A stretch of DNA of 64,000 bases from Gammaproteobacteria bacterium (GCA_018401885.1 JAGYKB010000001.1:62001-126000), one strand, 5' to 3'. Shown: positions 48,707-61,319, numbered from the stretch's first letter. The notes: generated from the sequence alone by a model not told the origin. Numbers and translations: made by a program.

Positions 48707-49459
48707 TTAGCGCCGGTCGCTAGATAGATGCAGACCGCATTCTTTCTGAGTCGATTCCTCCCACCACCAGCGTCCTTCGCGTTCATGCTGGCCTGGGCCC
48801 ACCGGTCTCGTGCAGGGTTCGCATCCTAGGCTTACAAAACCTTGGTCATGTAATTCGTTATAGGGAATATCGAGCATACGAATGAGCTGCCAGACTTCGG
48901 AGGAGCTCGTGTTCGCTAGAGGATTGACTTTGATTAGCTGCCGTTCGGGAGTTGAATAAGTAGTATCAATCTCGACGATAGGCACCTCGCTACGGGTTGG
49001 ACTTTGGTCGCGACGTTGACCAGTTATCCAGGCGTCAAAACCTGCTAGATGCGCGCGTAACGGAGCGACTTTGCGTATCCCGCAACACTCTTTGTGGCCG
49101 TCCTCATAGAAGCTAAACAACCCTTTTTCGCGCACGAGCGAATTCACCGCGACCGCGTTTGGCATTAAAACATCGAGTTCGAGCGAGTAGTGGGTGCGAA
49201 CCCGCTCGAGGAATCGATGCGTGGCTGCGGGAAGTCTTCCCGTGTCTAACGTAAAGGCATGGAGATTAATCTCGCTGCTAGCACCGCTTTGCGCAGCGAG
49301 TTTTTTCACCTTCACAAAATGATCGATCAGCACCACGTCTTCGGCGCCGCTGAACGAGAGCGCAATGCGTCCGAGAGTTGGTAAAAGCTTTGCGAGGATT
49401 TCGCGCGGGCTAAGTTGCTGCAACGTTTCGTTGAGTGCTTCTATGTCTTGTGTGTTCAT
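48707..49459 (-). CDS. cysH: Assimilatory adenylyl-sulfate (APS-type) reductase
   Basis: CysH reduces activated sulfate to sulfite. The 250-residue protein has SFSGAEDVVLIDH at the nucleotide-binding loop, and the cysteines C125-C126 (KECCGIRK) and C213-x2-C216 (GCEPCT) that hold a 4Fe-4S cluster. These mark the APS-reducing class found in Pseudomonas and plants, rather than the PAPS enzyme of E. coli. Catalytic C241 is in KECGLH. Convergent with cysB, as in Pseudomonas. The upstream 263-base gap holds its promoter and that of thrH. Confidence 0.95.
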   Translation of the reverse strand: MNTQDIEALNETLQQLSPREILAKLLPTLGRIALSFSGAEDVVLIDHFVKVKKLAAQSGASSEINLHAFTLDTGRLPAATHRFLERVRTHYSLELDVLMPNAVAVNSLVREKGLFSFYEDGHKECCGIRKVAPLRAHLAGFDAWITGQRRDQSPTRSEVPIVEIDTTYSTPERQLIKVNPLANTSSSEVWQLIRMLDIPYNELHDQGFVSLGCEPCTRPVGPGQHEREGRWWWEESTQKECGLHLSSDRR

Positions 49460-49722
49460 GATGCAGCTAACCTTGAAGAATGGGTGGGCTTAGAATAAAT
49501 GGGTGACGAGTCAATGCTCGCTGCGCCCTGCGTGACTGCGTGCTCGAAGTTTGCCATTTTCCGGTAAATGTAACGAAGGGTAAAGTCCGCTATTCGAACT
49601 ATCGCTTATCTGCTAGATTGCGATTCGCAATCGTAAAGAGTAGATGCGCCGCTCGCATCGTGCACGTCAGAGAAACTTCGACGCCGGTTTAATGTCTGCG
49701 TCACAAAGCAGAGAGAATAAAG

Positions 49723-50337
49723 ATGGAAATAGCATGCCTAGATTTAGAAGGGGTTTTAGTCCCTGAAATTTGGATTGGCTTCGCTGAAAAAACTGGGATC
49801 GACGAATTGCGTGCCACGACGCGTGAGGTACCAGATTACGACGAGTTGATGCAGCAAAGGCTACGCATACTCAATGAGCATGGACTTGGTCTTCCAGATA
49901 TTCAGGAGGTTATCGCGACAATGGCACCTCTACCCGGTGCGCAAGATTTTGTTAAATGGTTGAAGTCGAATTTTCAGTTAATCATATTATCGGATACATT
50001 TTATGAGTTTTCGTATCCCTTGATGCGTCAGCTAGACTTCCCTACGCTGTTTTGTCATAAGTTGGTGTGCGATGACAGCGGCAAGATCGTTGACTACAAA
50101 CTGCGGCAACCCGATCCTAAGAGAGCCTCCGTGCAAGCATTGCATGGCCTTAATTTCCGAGTGATCGCTTCGGGCGACTCCTATAACGACGTGAGTATGC
50201 TCGAGGAGGCGGACGCAGGTATTTTATTTCGCGCGCCCGACAGGGTCATCGAGGAGTTTCCGCAATACCCCGCCGTTACCGATTATGCTGATTTACGTCA
50301 GGAATTCTGCAAAGCGAGTTTAAGGGATATTTCTTAG
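49723..50337 (+). CDS. thrH: Phosphoserine phosphatase / homoserine phosphotransferase ThrH
   Basis: ThrH is a HAD enzyme described in Pseudomonas that dephosphorylates phosphoserine and can pass the phosphate to homoserine, linking serine and threonine synthesis. The 204-residue protein is colinear with it: MEIACLDLEGVLVPEIW (nucleophile D7, with E9 in place of the usual second Asp), IILSDTFYEFSYPLMRQL and IASGDSYNDVSMLEEA. It has its own upstream region with AGAGAAT before the ATG. The order cysB-cysH-thrH is known from Pseudomonas. Confidence 0.94.
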   Translation: MEIACLDLEGVLVPEIWIGFAEKTGIDELRATTREVPDYDELMQQRLRILNEHGLGLPDIQEVIATMAPLPGAQDFVKWLKSNFQLIILSDTFYEFSYPLMRQLDFPTLFCHKLVCDDSGKIVDYKLRQPDPKRASVQALHGLNFRVIASGDSYNDVSMLEEADAGILFRAPDRVIEEFPQYPAVTDYADLRQEFCKASLRDIS

Positions 50338-50396
50338 GTCTAGAGTCACGTTTCGCGTAGGTGCGCCCGAGTCAGGCTCCCGAGCCCGCTCGGGGC

Positions 50397-53056
<2,660 letters not shown>

Positions 53057-53132
53057 TTATCGCAGTATGGGCCGTTATATTCCATTTTGCTCTGTGGGTT
53101 TAATTTGAGTCGCCAAGAGAATTTGTGGCGAA

Positions 53133-53810
53133 CTAATGCAGTTGCCTAATTACGTGTTTCTTAAGTTGTGCTGCAGTATTCGCAAGGCGTCCACGGTAGA
53201 GGAGCAATTGCCAGCGTCGACCTCCTAACTGGCGCCAAAAGAGTGCGGCGCGAACTCCTGCTAGTAAAAGGGATCTGATCGTCGCGGCATTATCTTCATT
53301 GCTAAGCATCGCGGCCGAACCTTGTATCTGGATTGGGCGCGGGAATTTGCTCAATGTGGTTTTGTAGATCTTAGCAATCGCTCGAGTCTGTTCAGAGATG
53401 TCTGCGTCGTTGGCGTTCGCAGGTGTGCTTCTATCGATGGCTTCGATGCCATGTCGGATTTGGCTTGCGAGCTGTGGATTCGCTAAAACACCGTCTGCTA
53501 GTCTGAGCATGCCAATAGCATACTGAACAATCATCTGGATGCTTCGAAGGGAACCGCCCCGAGAGAATGTTTCGATGAGAGTGAGGCCCGGGACTATCAG
53601 ATTTGGTTTTGGGAAGACAGTGGAGTAGCTTTTCGGATTGAGGACGAAAAGCGGCTCCTGCAGCGCAGCAACAGTTGCTTGGTCTGTTGTGCCTTCTCGT
53701 GCAATTTTGTCGATCAACTGCGCGCATTGAAGAGCAAAACCGACGGCCAAAACGCGGTATTCCCAGTTGCTAAGGGTAGAGATATGGTCGCTGCCAGAAT
53801 CGGTGTTCAT
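53133..53810 (-). CDS. hflD: HflD homologue (lysogenisation regulator family)
   Basis: This is a 225-residue, mostly helical protein of the HflD/YcfC family. In E. coli HflD binds phage lambda CII and favours lysis; the host role is unclear. Recognition rests on the family N-terminus (VLAVGFALQCAQLIDKIAR), GGSLRSIQMIVQYAIGMLRL, and its place between mnmA and purB, the standard order. AGAGGAC lies eight bases before ATG 53810. The sequence is not well conserved in general, so order carries much of the call. Confidence 0.9.
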   Translation of the reverse strand: MNTDSGSDHISTLSNWEYRVLAVGFALQCAQLIDKIAREGTTDQATVAALQEPLFVLNPKSYSTVFPKPNLIVPGLTLIETFSRGGSLRSIQMIVQYAIGMLRLADGVLANPQLASQIRHGIEAIDRSTPANANDADISEQTRAIAKIYKTTLSKFPRPIQIQGSAAMLSNEDNAATIRSLLLAGVRAALFWRQLGGRRWQLLLYRGRLANTAAQLKKHVIRQLH

Positions 53811-53895
53811 GACATGTCCTCTGAAGAGTTTTTGCTATTTCGGCGTCGTTCAAACCTGGTTTTAGCAGGCAGATTAGAGCTGAGGTAAATAGTTC

Positions 53896-55026
53896 TCACA
53901 ACGCGCTTTCGATTACCGCGCCACCGAGGCATCGGTCGCCATGGTAAATAACTAAATGCTGTCCGGGGGTGATGGCACGCTGAGGCTCGTCAAAGTCCAC
54001 TAACAAGCCGCCACCGTCGACGTTGAGTGTGCAGGCTTGGTCTGCTTGACGGTAACGAATTTTGACGTGACAGCGAAAGGGGAAAGTAGGCGATTCATCG
54101 TTTATCCAATTCACAGCGCCGGTGCGGAGTGATCGCGCGAAGAGCAGGGGGTTATCGACACCCTGCACAGCGATGAGAATATTGTTCTCGAGATCCTTAC
54201 CGGCAACGAACCAAGGTGCTTCGTCAAAATCCCTAAGCCCGCCAATATGCAGACCCTGTCGCTGTCCGATGGTGTAGTACATAAGTCCTGTATGTTCGCC
54301 TATAGTGACACCGGTCTCGGTCTGGATTAGGCCGGGCTGCGCGGGGAGGTATTGCTCGAGGAAATCTTTGAACTTACGCTCACCAATAAAGCAGATACCC
54401 GTGCTGTCTTTTTTGTCATGGGTGCTTAGACCTAGCTCTTGGGCTATCGAGCGAACTCGGCTTTTTTCAAGCTCGCCCACAGGGAAAAGGGATTGTGCGA
54501 GGCTCTCTCCGCTTACCTCACAAAGAAAATAACTCTGATCCTTATTACCATCTAGGCCTTTGAGAAGGTGTGTGATACCCGCCCTGTCGATTGACCGGAC
54601 ATAATGCCCGGTCGCGATTTTATCGGCACCGAGATCGGTTGCGTAATCTAAAAACGCTTTGAATTTAATCTCTCGATTGCAAAGCACGTCCGGATTTGGG
54701 GTGCGGCCCGCTTTGTATTCGAGTAGAAAATGCTCAAATACGTTGTCCCAATATTCGGCAGCAAAATTTGCCGTGTGCAAAGTGATGCCTAGCTTGTCGC
54801 ACACCGACTGAGCATCTGCTAAGTCTTCCTTTGCCGTGCAGTATTCCGTGCCGTCATCTTCGTCCCAGTTTTTCATGAATAGCCCTTCGACTCGGTAACC
54901 GGCTTCGATCAGTAGATATGCGGCGACGGATGAGTCAACACCGCCAGACATGCCTACGATAACTGTCTGTTCGGCAACTGGGTCAGCGCTATTAGTCTCT
55001 GGAAAAAGGCTATTGCTTGATGGCAC
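53896..55026 (-). CDS. mnmA: tRNA-specific 2-thiouridylase MnmA
   Basis: MnmA puts sulfur on U34 of tRNA-Glu, -Gln and -Lys, taking it from the Tus relay. The 376-residue protein has the PP-loop GMSGGVDSS (25-33), the two catalytic cysteines C116 ([10 protein letters not shown]) and C212 ([10 protein letters not shown]), and the C-terminal beta domain. The start is GTG 55026, with a purine-rich AGAGAG upstream; the N-terminus is about 15 residues longer than in E. coli. It follows the Nudix gene by 25 bases. Confidence 0.96.
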   Translation of the reverse strand: MPSSNSLFPETNSADPVAEQTVIVGMSGGVDSSVAAYLLIEAGYRVEGLFMKNWDEDDGTEYCTAKEDLADAQSVCDKLGITLHTANFAAEYWDNVFEHFLLEYKAGRTPNPDVLCNREIKFKAFLDYATDLGADKIATGHYVRSIDRAGITHLLKGLDGNKDQSYFLCEVSGESLAQSLFPVGELEKSRVRSIAQELGLSTHDKKDSTGICFIGERKFKDFLEQYLPAQPGLIQTETGVTIGEHTGLMYYTIGQRQGLHIGGLRDFDEAPWFVAGKDLENNILIAVQGVDNPLLFARSLRTGAVNWINDESPTFPFRCHVKIRYRQADQACTLNVDGGGLLVDFDEPQRAITPGQHLVIYHGDRCLGGAVIESAL

Positions 55027-55051
55027 GGATATTTCTCTCTGGTGTCTCGGT

Positions 55052-55528
55052 TTAGGGCTGTATCAGTGTCAATGGGTAACGGGAGCCTGCCAGGTAGTCT
55101 TCGACCACCTTCAGAACCAGAGGGCTGCGAAGCGTAAGCTGACTAAGTTCCTTCAGCGTAAGCCAATGTGCTCCTCGAATATCGGGATCAAGCGAAGAAT
55201 CTGTCAGGCGTACTGCGCTAGCGGCAAAGCACACTCGTACATATCTCACGCCATTACTCCGGGCGGTGTAGTGGTAAATCCCTACAAGGCTGTCGAGTTC
55301 CACCTCCCAGCCTGTCTCTTCGAGCGCCTCCCTCAGCGCTGCCTCGGTGACGGTTTCGTCGCTCTCAACATGGCCGGCGGGTTGATTATAAACGATCTCA
55401 CCGTTGTCTTCTTCTTCGACGAAGAGAAACTTACCGTCATGCTCAACGACGACGGCGACGGTAAGGTGAGGGAGTTCGGTGGACTCGCGAGTAAAGATCT
55501 CCGATTTTCGGTCGTTTTCTTGTGTCAA
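55052..55528 (-). CDS. nudJ: Nudix hydrolase, NudJ-type phosphatase
   Basis: NudJ hydrolyses phosphates from HMP-PP, thiamine diphosphate and nucleoside di- and triphosphates. The 158-residue protein has a complete Nudix box at about 52-74: [20 protein letters not shown] followed by TGW. The start is TTG 55528; no ATG or GTG lies before the conserved [19 protein letters not shown], so the N-terminal 20 residues are uncertain. Order nudJ-mnmA-hflD-purB is as in E. coli. Confidence 0.88.
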   Translation of the reverse strand: MTQENDRKSEIFTRESTELPHLTVAVVVEHDGKFLFVEEEDNGEIVYNQPAGHVESDETVTEAALREALEETGWEVELDSLVGIYHYTARSNGVRYVRVCFAASAVRLTDSSLDPDIRGAHWLTLKELSQLTLRSPLVLKVVEDYLAGSRYPLTLIQP

Positions 55529-55640
55529 AGTCTTAGTCTCATCGGTGAGCGCTACGCAAGCGCGTCTTGGCTAATGGGGTTGAACCTCGCTATTATCGCG
55601 TTATTGTTACTACTGGGTTAACTAAAAGGAAACAAGCATT

Positions 55641-56126
55641 TTGAGTTCTGAGCAACCGCTTACGCATTTGGACGCGCACGGGAATGCGCGCATGGTCGAT
55701 GTCGGCGACAAAGACAGCACACAGCGCATCGCAGTCGCCGAAGGGCGTATCACTATGTCTGAAGCTACCGCTCGATTAATAAGCGAAGGTGGGCATAAGA
55801 AAGGCGATGTCGTGGCTATCGCTCGTATTGCCGGTATCCAAGGAGCTAAGCAATGCTCGCAGCTCATCCCACTTTGCCACCCGCTAATGCTCACCTCTGT
55901 CTCCCTCGAAGTGACCGTTGAGTCCGCGGCAGTGCATGTGAGCGCGAAGTGCAAGGTGCAAGGCCAGACGGGCGTCGAGATGGAGGCGCTCACCGCCGTG
56001 TCCGTCGCCTGCTTGACGATTTACGACATGTGTAAAGCCGTCGATAAAGACATGGTCATTGGCGAGATCAAGTTACTTGAGAAACAGGGCGGCCGCAGTG
56101 GTCACTATGTTCGCGGGGCGGAATGA
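55641..56126 (+). CDS. moaC: Cyclic pyranopterin monophosphate synthase MoaC
   Basis: MoaC makes cyclic pyranopterin monophosphate from the MoaA product in molybdenum cofactor synthesis. The 161-residue protein has the family segments [31 protein letters not shown], and [20 protein letters not shown] followed by AVDK. The start is TTG 55641 with AAAAGGAAA upstream. It overlaps moaD by four bases. moaA and moaB are not in the window, so the rest of the pathway is elsewhere. Confidence 0.95.
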   Translation: MSSEQPLTHLDAHGNARMVDVGDKDSTQRIAVAEGRITMSEATARLISEGGHKKGDVVAIARIAGIQGAKQCSQLIPLCHPLMLTSVSLEVTVESAAVHVSAKCKVQGQTGVEMEALTAVSVACLTIYDMCKAVDKDMVIGEIKLLEKQGGRSGHYVRGAE

Positions 56127-56380
56127 CTATGCTGATTACCGTACAGTATTTCGCGAGTGTCCGTGAGGCGCGGGGAGGGTCCGCCGACTCGATTGAGTTG
56201 CCCGATGACGCTGATACTACCGCACTCTTGAACGCCTTAAGAGCAGGGCCGCTTTCCACACTCGATGACGCGCTTTTCGACAGGCTTCTTGTCGCAGTCA
56301 ATCAGAGCGTTGTCAGCGGCGCTATACGGTTAAGCGCTAACGATGAAGTTGCGCTTTTCCCTCCGATGACGGGCGGCTAG
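56123..56380 (+). CDS. moaD: Molybdopterin synthase sulfur carrier subunit MoaD
   Basis: This 85-residue ubiquitin-fold sulfur carrier ends in Gly-Gly (PPMTGG), which is thiocarboxylated and donates sulfur to cyclic pyranopterin in the MoaD-MoaE complex. The start [16 protein letters not shown] is typical. ATG 56123 overlaps the moaC stop; ATG 56129 is an equally good start. moaE begins two bases after the stop, so moaCDE is one coupled unit. Confidence 0.93.
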   Translation: MTMLITVQYFASVREARGGSADSIELPDDADTTALLNALRAGPLSTLDDALFDRLLVAVNQSVVSGAIRLSANDEVALFPPMTGG

Positions 56381-56382
56381 CT

Positions 56383-56862
56383 ATGAGCGTTCGCGTACAA
56401 GAAGAAGATTTTTTACTGCAGCAGGAAGTTGACGAAGTCAGGCGCGAGGCAGGGGATGCAGGCGCCATAGTGACGTTTACTGGACTTGTTCGCGAATTTC
56501 ACCAATCCGACGACACCCACACGGTGTCGTGTCTCATGCTTGAGCATTATCCGGGCATGACTGAAAAAGCGCTTGCGGAAATCGAGGCGCAAGCAAGGGA
56601 TCGCTGGCCACTGCTCGCTACTCGAATCGTCCATCGTGTAGGTGCCATGACTACTCAAGAGCAAATTGTCCTCGTTGCCGCAGCTAGTGCTCATCGTCAT
56701 GCAGCGTTCGAGGCTGCGCAGTTTATGATGGATTATTTGAAATCGCGTGCCCCTTTTTGGAAGAAGCAAACAACAAGTGAAGGACAGAGCTGGGTGGATA
56801 GTCGGGAGTCGGACGAGTCTGCGATAGCTCGATGGGAAACACCGAAACCCGAAAGCCGTTGA
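56383..56862 (+). CDS. moaE: Molybdopterin synthase catalytic subunit MoaE
   Basis: MoaE uses the MoaD thiocarboxylate to convert cyclic pyranopterin to molybdopterin. The 159-residue protein shows FTGLVRE, LMLEHYPGMTEKALAEI, HRVGAMTTQEQIVLVAAASA, then HRHAAFEAAQFMMDYLKSRA with the downstream active-site lysines in PFWKKQ. It is the last gene of moaCDE. It ends 47 bases before the convergent rluE; no terminator hairpin with a T run is visible there. Confidence 0.95.
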   Translation: MSVRVQEEDFLLQQEVDEVRREAGDAGAIVTFTGLVREFHQSDDTHTVSCLMLEHYPGMTEKALAEIEAQARDRWPLLATRIVHRVGAMTTQEQIVLVAAASAHRHAAFEAAQFMMDYLKSRAPFWKKQTTSEGQSWVDSRESDESAIARWETPKPESR

Positions 56863-56909
56863 GCCTTTAGTCTTGAGCCTTAAGCCTGCAATACCTGTAA
56901 TAAAAAGTG

Positions 56910-57449
56910 CTAAAGGGAAATCAGCTTGCTTTCGCCCGGCTGGAGCGTCCCGAGCTCCCATTCTCCAATCTTCATGCGGATAAGCCTTAGGGTTGGGAAT
57001 CCAACAGCGGCGGTCATCCGCCTGACCTGGCGGTTTCTCCCCTCGCTAATAATGAGTTCTAACCAACTCGTCGGTATCGCTTTTCGTTCTCTAATAGGGG
57101 GGTGTCGCGACCATAGCTCAGGTTCTCGAAGCCGTCTTGCTTTAGCAGGTCTAGTGGGTCCGTCTTTTAAAGTAATGCCACTGCGCAGGGCTCGCAGGGC
57201 CGCCTCGCTGATCTCGCCTTCGACCTGAGCCCAATAGGTTTTTTCTTTATTGAAGCGAGGGTCGCTAATTTGATGCTGCAGCTTGCCATCATCGGTCAGA
57301 AGCAAAAGACCCTCGCTGTCTTTATCTAACCGGCCTGCTGGGTAGAACTTGGGCTTAGTTACCAGCGGAGTAAGGGTTGAGGATGGGTCGTCGCCACTAA
57401 ATTGAGACAGGATTCCGAAGGGTTTGTTAAGAAGGATTATGCTTGCCAC
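56910..57449 (-). CDS. rluE: 23S rRNA pseudouridine(2457) synthase RluE
   Basis: This 179-residue RsuA-family pseudouridine synthase has the catalytic aspartate in GRLDKDSEGLLLLTDDG, the segment KTYWAQVEG and the basic site EGRNRQVRRMTAAVGFPTLR followed by LIR. It lacks the N-terminal S4 domain, starting directly with ASIILLNKPFGILSQFSGD, which fits RluE. It modifies U2457 of 23S rRNA in E. coli. Other members (RluF/RsuA types) are less likely. In Pseudomonas-type order it lies between nudJ/mnmA and icd-cspD; icd is missing here. Confidence 0.92.
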   Translation of the reverse strand: MASIILLNKPFGILSQFSGDDPSSTLTPLVTKPKFYPAGRLDKDSEGLLLLTDDGKLQHQISDPRFNKEKTYWAQVEGEISEAALRALRSGITLKDGPTRPAKARRLREPELWSRHPPIRERKAIPTSWLELIISEGRNRQVRRMTAAVGFPTLRLIRMKIGEWELGTLQPGESKLISL

Positions 57450-57599
57450 TCTTCTTCCTTTTCACTCTCGGTTATTTTCAGTCTTAGCTAGTTATGCGCA
57501 GAAACTCCAGATTTCTCCCAATCATACTATGACAGGTTTATTCACAGTAAAAGCCATGATACGTAGCACAGGATGACTTCAGCCGTTTGTATCAGCTCG

Positions 57600-57872
57600 T
57601 TATGACTCTGGGATTGATGCATCACCATCGCTTTTAGAATCGACAGACTCGTCTGCGAGAGCTTCGCCCTCAGCTAGCATAATATTGGCTGCGTGTGGGC
57701 CTTTGGGACCATGGACTAAGTCGAAGGTAACATTTTGGCCAGCTTTGAGCGTCTTGTACCCTTCCATGCCAATGGACGAGTAATGGGCGAACAAATCTGC
57801 ACCGCCGTCTTCTGGAAGAATAAAGCCAAACCCCTTGGCATTGTTGAACCACTTTACTTGGCCGTTGCTCAT
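57600..57872 (-). CDS. cspD: Cold-shock-domain protein CspD
   Basis: This 90-residue protein has a cold-shock domain (about 1-66) bearing RNA-binding motifs KGFGFI and DLFAHY, then an acidic 20-residue tail. E. coli CspD is induced in stationary phase and blocks replication by binding single-stranded DNA. The match to CspD over other Csp proteins (VKWFNNAKGFGFILPEDGG, GYKTLKAGQ) and its position divergent from clpS-clpA support the name. ATG 57872 with GGAG upstream is chosen; the frame extends three codons further. Confidence 0.93.
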   Translation of the reverse strand: MSNGQVKWFNNAKGFGFILPEDGGADLFAHYSSIGMEGYKTLKAGQNVTFDLVHGPKGPHAANIMLAEGEALADESVDSKSDGDASIPES

Positions 57873-57912
57873 TATTCTCACTCCATCTTTCTTATTATTT
57901 ATTGTTATTTTT

Positions 57913-57937
57913 TGTCACTTAATGTGACTTAGTGACA
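57913..57937. promoter_or_regulatory. Triple GTCAC/GTGAC repeat upstream of cspD, candidate operator
   Basis: TGTCACT (57913-57919) and AGTGACA (57931-57937) form a perfect seven-base inverted repeat, and a further GTGAC at 57924-57928 lies between them, so three half-sites sit in 25 bases. It lies 41 bases upstream of the cspD start in the cspD-clpS divergent gap. The binding protein is unknown. Confidence 0.4.
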
Positions 57938-58146
57938 TATTCCCTTGAATCAATCAAAAATTCAACAGGGTTTTTCCATTGAGTTATTTTTTTTCTATCA
58001 CCCAATTTATGATACTGATCGAGATCTCTATTAGTGTCTTGGGGCTCAGGAGAGTAAAATTGAAGTCAGTGTTACACTCTGAATTTCACAACCCAAACCG
58101 GAGGTTCAGCGTAGTAAGAGTGAGTAAAGCAATCGAGGTTTCAAGC

Positions 58147-58515
58147 ATGGACGAGCAGTACGAATTAAAACGCGCCGAGCGGCTCTCTACTCAGGGTGAG
58201 GAAAGTGATGATGGCGATTCGGGACTTGCCGTCGCAAATGATAAACCAGCATTGAAACGGCCGCCCATGTATAAAGTGGTCTTGTTAAATGATGATTACA
58301 CCCCCATGGAGTTTGTTGTAGAAGTGTTGCGTGCATTCTTCGGAATGAACCCGGAGACCGCGACTCGAGTAATGCTCAAGGTGCACACAGAGGGGAAAGG
58401 CGTTTGTGGCGTATATAGCAAAGATGTGGCAGAGACCAAAGCCGAGCTTGTTAACAGTTATTCGGCGGAATGTGAACAGCCGCTTCTGTGCGCGGTAGAG
58501 GAAGACGAAGTCTAG
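58147..58515 (+). CDS. clpS: ATP-dependent Clp protease adaptor ClpS
   Basis: ClpS recognises proteins with N-terminal Leu, Phe, Trp or Tyr and delivers them to ClpAP. The core shows [20 protein letters not shown], the family's recognition-pocket region, and [21 protein letters not shown] start at ATG 58147 ([13 protein letters not shown]), giving 122 residues with a flexible N-terminal extension as the family needs. The frame is open a further 56 codons, including a GTG at 58120; those parts do not look like ClpS. clpA follows. Confidence 0.93.
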   Translation: MDEQYELKRAERLSTQGEESDDGDSGLAVANDKPALKRPPMYKVVLLNDDYTPMEFVVEVLRAFFGMNPETATRVMLKVHTEGKGVCGVYSKDVAETKAELVNSYSAECEQPLLCAVEEDEV

Positions 58516-58614
58516 GGAAATGCTGCCCCTAGCGTGATGATGACATCGACGCGCGTGAGCCTAGCGCGTAAAAAAGCGATCGATCAACAGACAAAACCAA
58601 ATCGGATAAAACGA

Positions 58615-60918
58615 ATGCTAAGCAAAGATCTTGAATCAACGCTCAACTTGGCCTTTCACACTGCTCGTTCTAAGCGTCATGAATTTATGACGGTAGAGCA
58701 TCTCCTGCTCGCGCTTCTCGATAACGAAGCAGCGAGAGAGGTCTTGGTTGCCTGTGATTGTGATTTTGAAAAAATGGCCAAAGAACTTGGGGACTATATC
58801 GACGCTAATATGCCACTCCTACCCGAAGGGGACGAAGAGCGCGAGACTCAACCGACTCTGGGGTTTCAGCGAGTTTTGCAACGTGCTGTATTCCACGTGC
58901 AGTCTTCTGGGAAAAGAGAGGTTGGCGGGGCGAACGTATTAGTTGCCATATTTAGCGAACAGGAAAGTCACGCAGTCTTTGTCCTTGAGCAGCAAGACAT
59001 TAGTCGTATAAACGTTGTTAACTTCATTACTCATGGTATCTCAAAGCACGGTGAGGAATCGGAGTCAGAAACGCCTATCGCCTCTAGTGAAGGATCAAAT
59101 GCAGCAGAGGGTACTAAGAGCGCACTTGCCAGCTATGCGACAAACCTCAATGCGGAAGCCGAGGCAGGACGTATTGACCCGCTAATTGGGCGCGAAGAGG
59201 AGGTGACTCGAGTCGTCCAGGTGCTTTCGCGCAGGCGCAAAAACAACCCGCTATTAGTAGGCGAATCAGGCGTGGGCAAAACAGCGGTCGCCGAGGGTCT
59301 TGCGAAGCTGATCGTCGACGGTGAGGTGCCCGATGTTCTCGCCGAGAGCGTTATTTATTCGCTCGATTTAGGTGCGCTACTCGCAGGTACTAAATACCGC
59401 GGCGATTTCGAGAAACGTTTCAAGGCGCTGCTCAATGAATTAACCCGCGATGAAAACGCGGTCCTTTTTATCGACGAAATTCATATGATTATCGGTGCCG
59501 GCGCGGCATCAGGCGGCGTTATGGATGCGTCGAATCTGCTAAAGCCCGCGTTGACAAGTGGTAAGATGCGCTGCGTCGGGTCTACGACCTATCAAGAGTA
59601 TCGCGGTATCTTTGAGAAAGACCGAGCCTTATCGCGTCGCTTCCAGAAAGTTGATGTCGACGAGCCTGATGTCGATACGACCTATAAAATTTTGAAGGGA
59701 CTCAAGTCGCGCTTCGAGCAGCATCATGAGTTGCGCTACTCCGACAAGTCCCTGCTGGCTGCCTCTGAGCTTGCGAGCAAATACATTAACGACCGATTCA
59801 TGCCCGACAAGGCTATAGATGTTATCGATGAGGCGGGCGCCTATCAGCGTCTGCAGCCGCCAAGCAAACGCAAAAAGCTTTTGCAGCCCGTTGATATGGA
59901 GCGGGTGGTTGCAGCTATCGCTAAAATCCCACCCAAGCAAGTGTCAACTACAGACATGGAAGCCTTGCGCACGCTCGAAGGCAATCTCAAAATGGTGGTA
60001 TTCGGTCAAGACCCGGCCATTGCCGCGCTATCTACGGCTATCAAGCTTTCGCGTGCGGGCCTCGGCGCAGAAGGTAAGCCTATTGGATCATTTTTATTCG
60101 CGGGGCCAACCGGCGTCGGAAAAACTGAAGTTAGTAAACAGTTAGCAAAAATTATGGGAATTGAGCTGCTGCGCTTCGATATGTCCGAGTACATGGAGCG
60201 TCATACCGTCTCTAGGCTCATCGGGGCGCCCCCGGGTTATGTTGGCTTTGATCAGGGTGGCCTATTGACCGAAGCAGTTAGCAAGAACCCTCACTGTGTC
60301 GTGCTGTTAGACGAAATAGAAAAGGCTCATCCTGATGTGTTCAATTTGCTCTTGCAGGTGATGGACCATGGCACGCTGACGGATAATAACGGTAGGCATG
60401 CAGATTTCCGCAACGTCATTCTTATCATGACCACGAATGCAGGTGCGCAGGAAATGTCTCGCGCCTCGATTGGTTTCACCGAACAGGATCATTCGAGCGA
60501 TGGCATGGAGATGATCAAAAAAGCCTTCAGCCCGGAGTTCCGCAATCGCCTTGATAGCATAATTCAATTCGGTAGCCTCACTGTTGAGACAATCAGAACT
60601 GTTGTTGATAAATTTATCGTCGAGCTTCAGGTCCAACTCGATCAAAAAAATGTGCAGCTACAGTTAGAGGATAGCGCTGTGGAGTGGTTTGTTACCCATG
60701 GCTACAGCGAATCTATGGGGGCTCGACCCATGGCAAGGCTTATTCAGGACAAATTAAAGAAGGGTATAGCCGAAGACATCCTCTTTGGAAAACTAGTGAA
60801 TGGCGGCAAAGTCATTGTGAGTGCGCCTGAGGGTGACATTGATATCGAAGCGCATGCAAGAGAATCTTCGCAGTCAACCAACAGGAAATCTGCCAAAGAT
60901 ACGCTGGCTAGTACGTGA
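58615..60918 (+). CDS. clpA: ATP-dependent Clp protease ATP-binding subunit ClpA
   Basis: ClpA is the AAA+ unfoldase that feeds substrates into ClpP. Domains in order are the ClpS-binding N domain (start [14 protein letters not shown], then [16 protein letters not shown]), D1 with Walker A GESGVGKT and Walker [11 protein letters not shown], and D2 with Walker A GPTGVGKT and [11 protein letters not shown], plus the C-terminal small domain. It is 768 residues, near the E. coli 758. ATG 58615 gives the family N-terminus; the frame is open 27 codons upstream. clpP is not in the window. Confidence 0.96.
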   Translation: MLSKDLESTLNLAFHTARSKRHEFMTVEHLLLALLDNEAAREVLVACDCDFEKMAKELGDYIDANMPLLPEGDEERETQPTLGFQRVLQRAVFHVQSSGKREVGGANVLVAIFSEQESHAVFVLEQQDISRINVVNFITHGISKHGEESESETPIASSEGSNAAEGTKSALASYATNLNAEAEAGRIDPLIGREEEVTRVVQVLSRRRKNNPLLVGESGVGKTAVAEGLAKLIVDGEVPDVLAESVIYSLDLGALLAGTKYRGDFEKRFKALLNELTRDENAVLFIDEIHMIIGAGAASGGVMDASNLLKPALTSGKMRCVGSTTYQEYRGIFEKDRALSRRFQKVDVDEPDVDTTYKILKGLKSRFEQHHELRYSDKSLLAASELASKYINDRFMPDKAIDVIDEAGAYQRLQPPSKRKKLLQPVDMERVVAAIAKIPPKQVSTTDMEALRTLEGNLKMVVFGQDPAIAALSTAIKLSRAGLGAEGKPIGSFLFAGPTGVGKTEVSKQLAKIMGIELLRFDMSEYMERHTVSRLIGAPPGYVGFDQGGLLTEAVSKNPHCVVLLDEIEKAHPDVFNLLLQVMDHGTLTDNNGRHADFRNVILIMTTNAGAQEMSRASIGFTEQDHSSDGMEMIKKAFSPEFRNRLDSIIQFGSLTVETIRTVVDKFIVELQVQLDQKNVQLQLEDSAVEWFVTHGYSESMGARPMARLIQDKLKKGIAEDILFGKLVNGGKVIVSAPEGDIDIEAHARESSQSTNRKSAKDTLAST

Positions 60919-61020
60919 TGCCGTTGGCTCTTGTTTGAGTAAGCTCTCGCTTGAGCCAGTATGCGGATAGTGGGGGAGGAAGGAGGCGGGTGACGCTTAG
61001 TCTGATCCCCGCCTGTCAGA

Positions 61021-61239
61021 TTATCGGGCGCGATAAGTTATGCGACCCTTGGTCAAGTCGTAGGGGGTGAGTTCGACTCTCACCTGATCACCCGTTAGGA
61101 TACGAATATAATTTTTTCGCATCTTCCCTGAGATATGGGCAGTGACGATGTGGCCATTTTCTAGCTTAACGCGAAACATGGTGTTGGGAAGGGTGTCGAC
61201 GACCTCGCCTTCCATTTCTATTTGATCTTCCTTTGCCAT
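61021..61239 (-). CDS. infA: Translation initiation factor IF-1
   Basis: This 72-residue OB-fold protein is the full length of IF-1, which binds the ribosomal A site during initiation. The sequence [19 protein letters not shown] and [20 protein letters not shown] is typical. ATG 61239 has AGAGGT upstream and gives the usual MAKED start; an open frame from 61290 is not supported. It is convergent with clpA and downstream of bpt, a conserved order. Confidence 0.97.
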   Translation of the reverse strand: MAKEDQIEMEGEVVDTLPNTMFRVKLENGHIVTAHISGKMRKNYIRILTGDQVRVELTPYDLTKGRITYRAR

Positions 61240-61319
61240 TGGCAAACCTCTGTACTTAATCAGCGCCGCATTGTGCCCGATTTCAACCATGAACGCTAGC
61301 GCTGCCGTTCTCGCGTCGA

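Noticed and set aside
57979-58146. N-terminal extension of ClpS by up to 56 residues
   Set aside because: The extra sequence has no ClpS similarity, overlaps the presumed promoter region, and ATG 58147 gives a normal-sized protein.
60960-61020. GGCGGG/CCCGCC hairpin between clpA and infA as an intrinsic terminator
   Set aside because: The loop is long (about 17 bases) and no T run follows on either strand.
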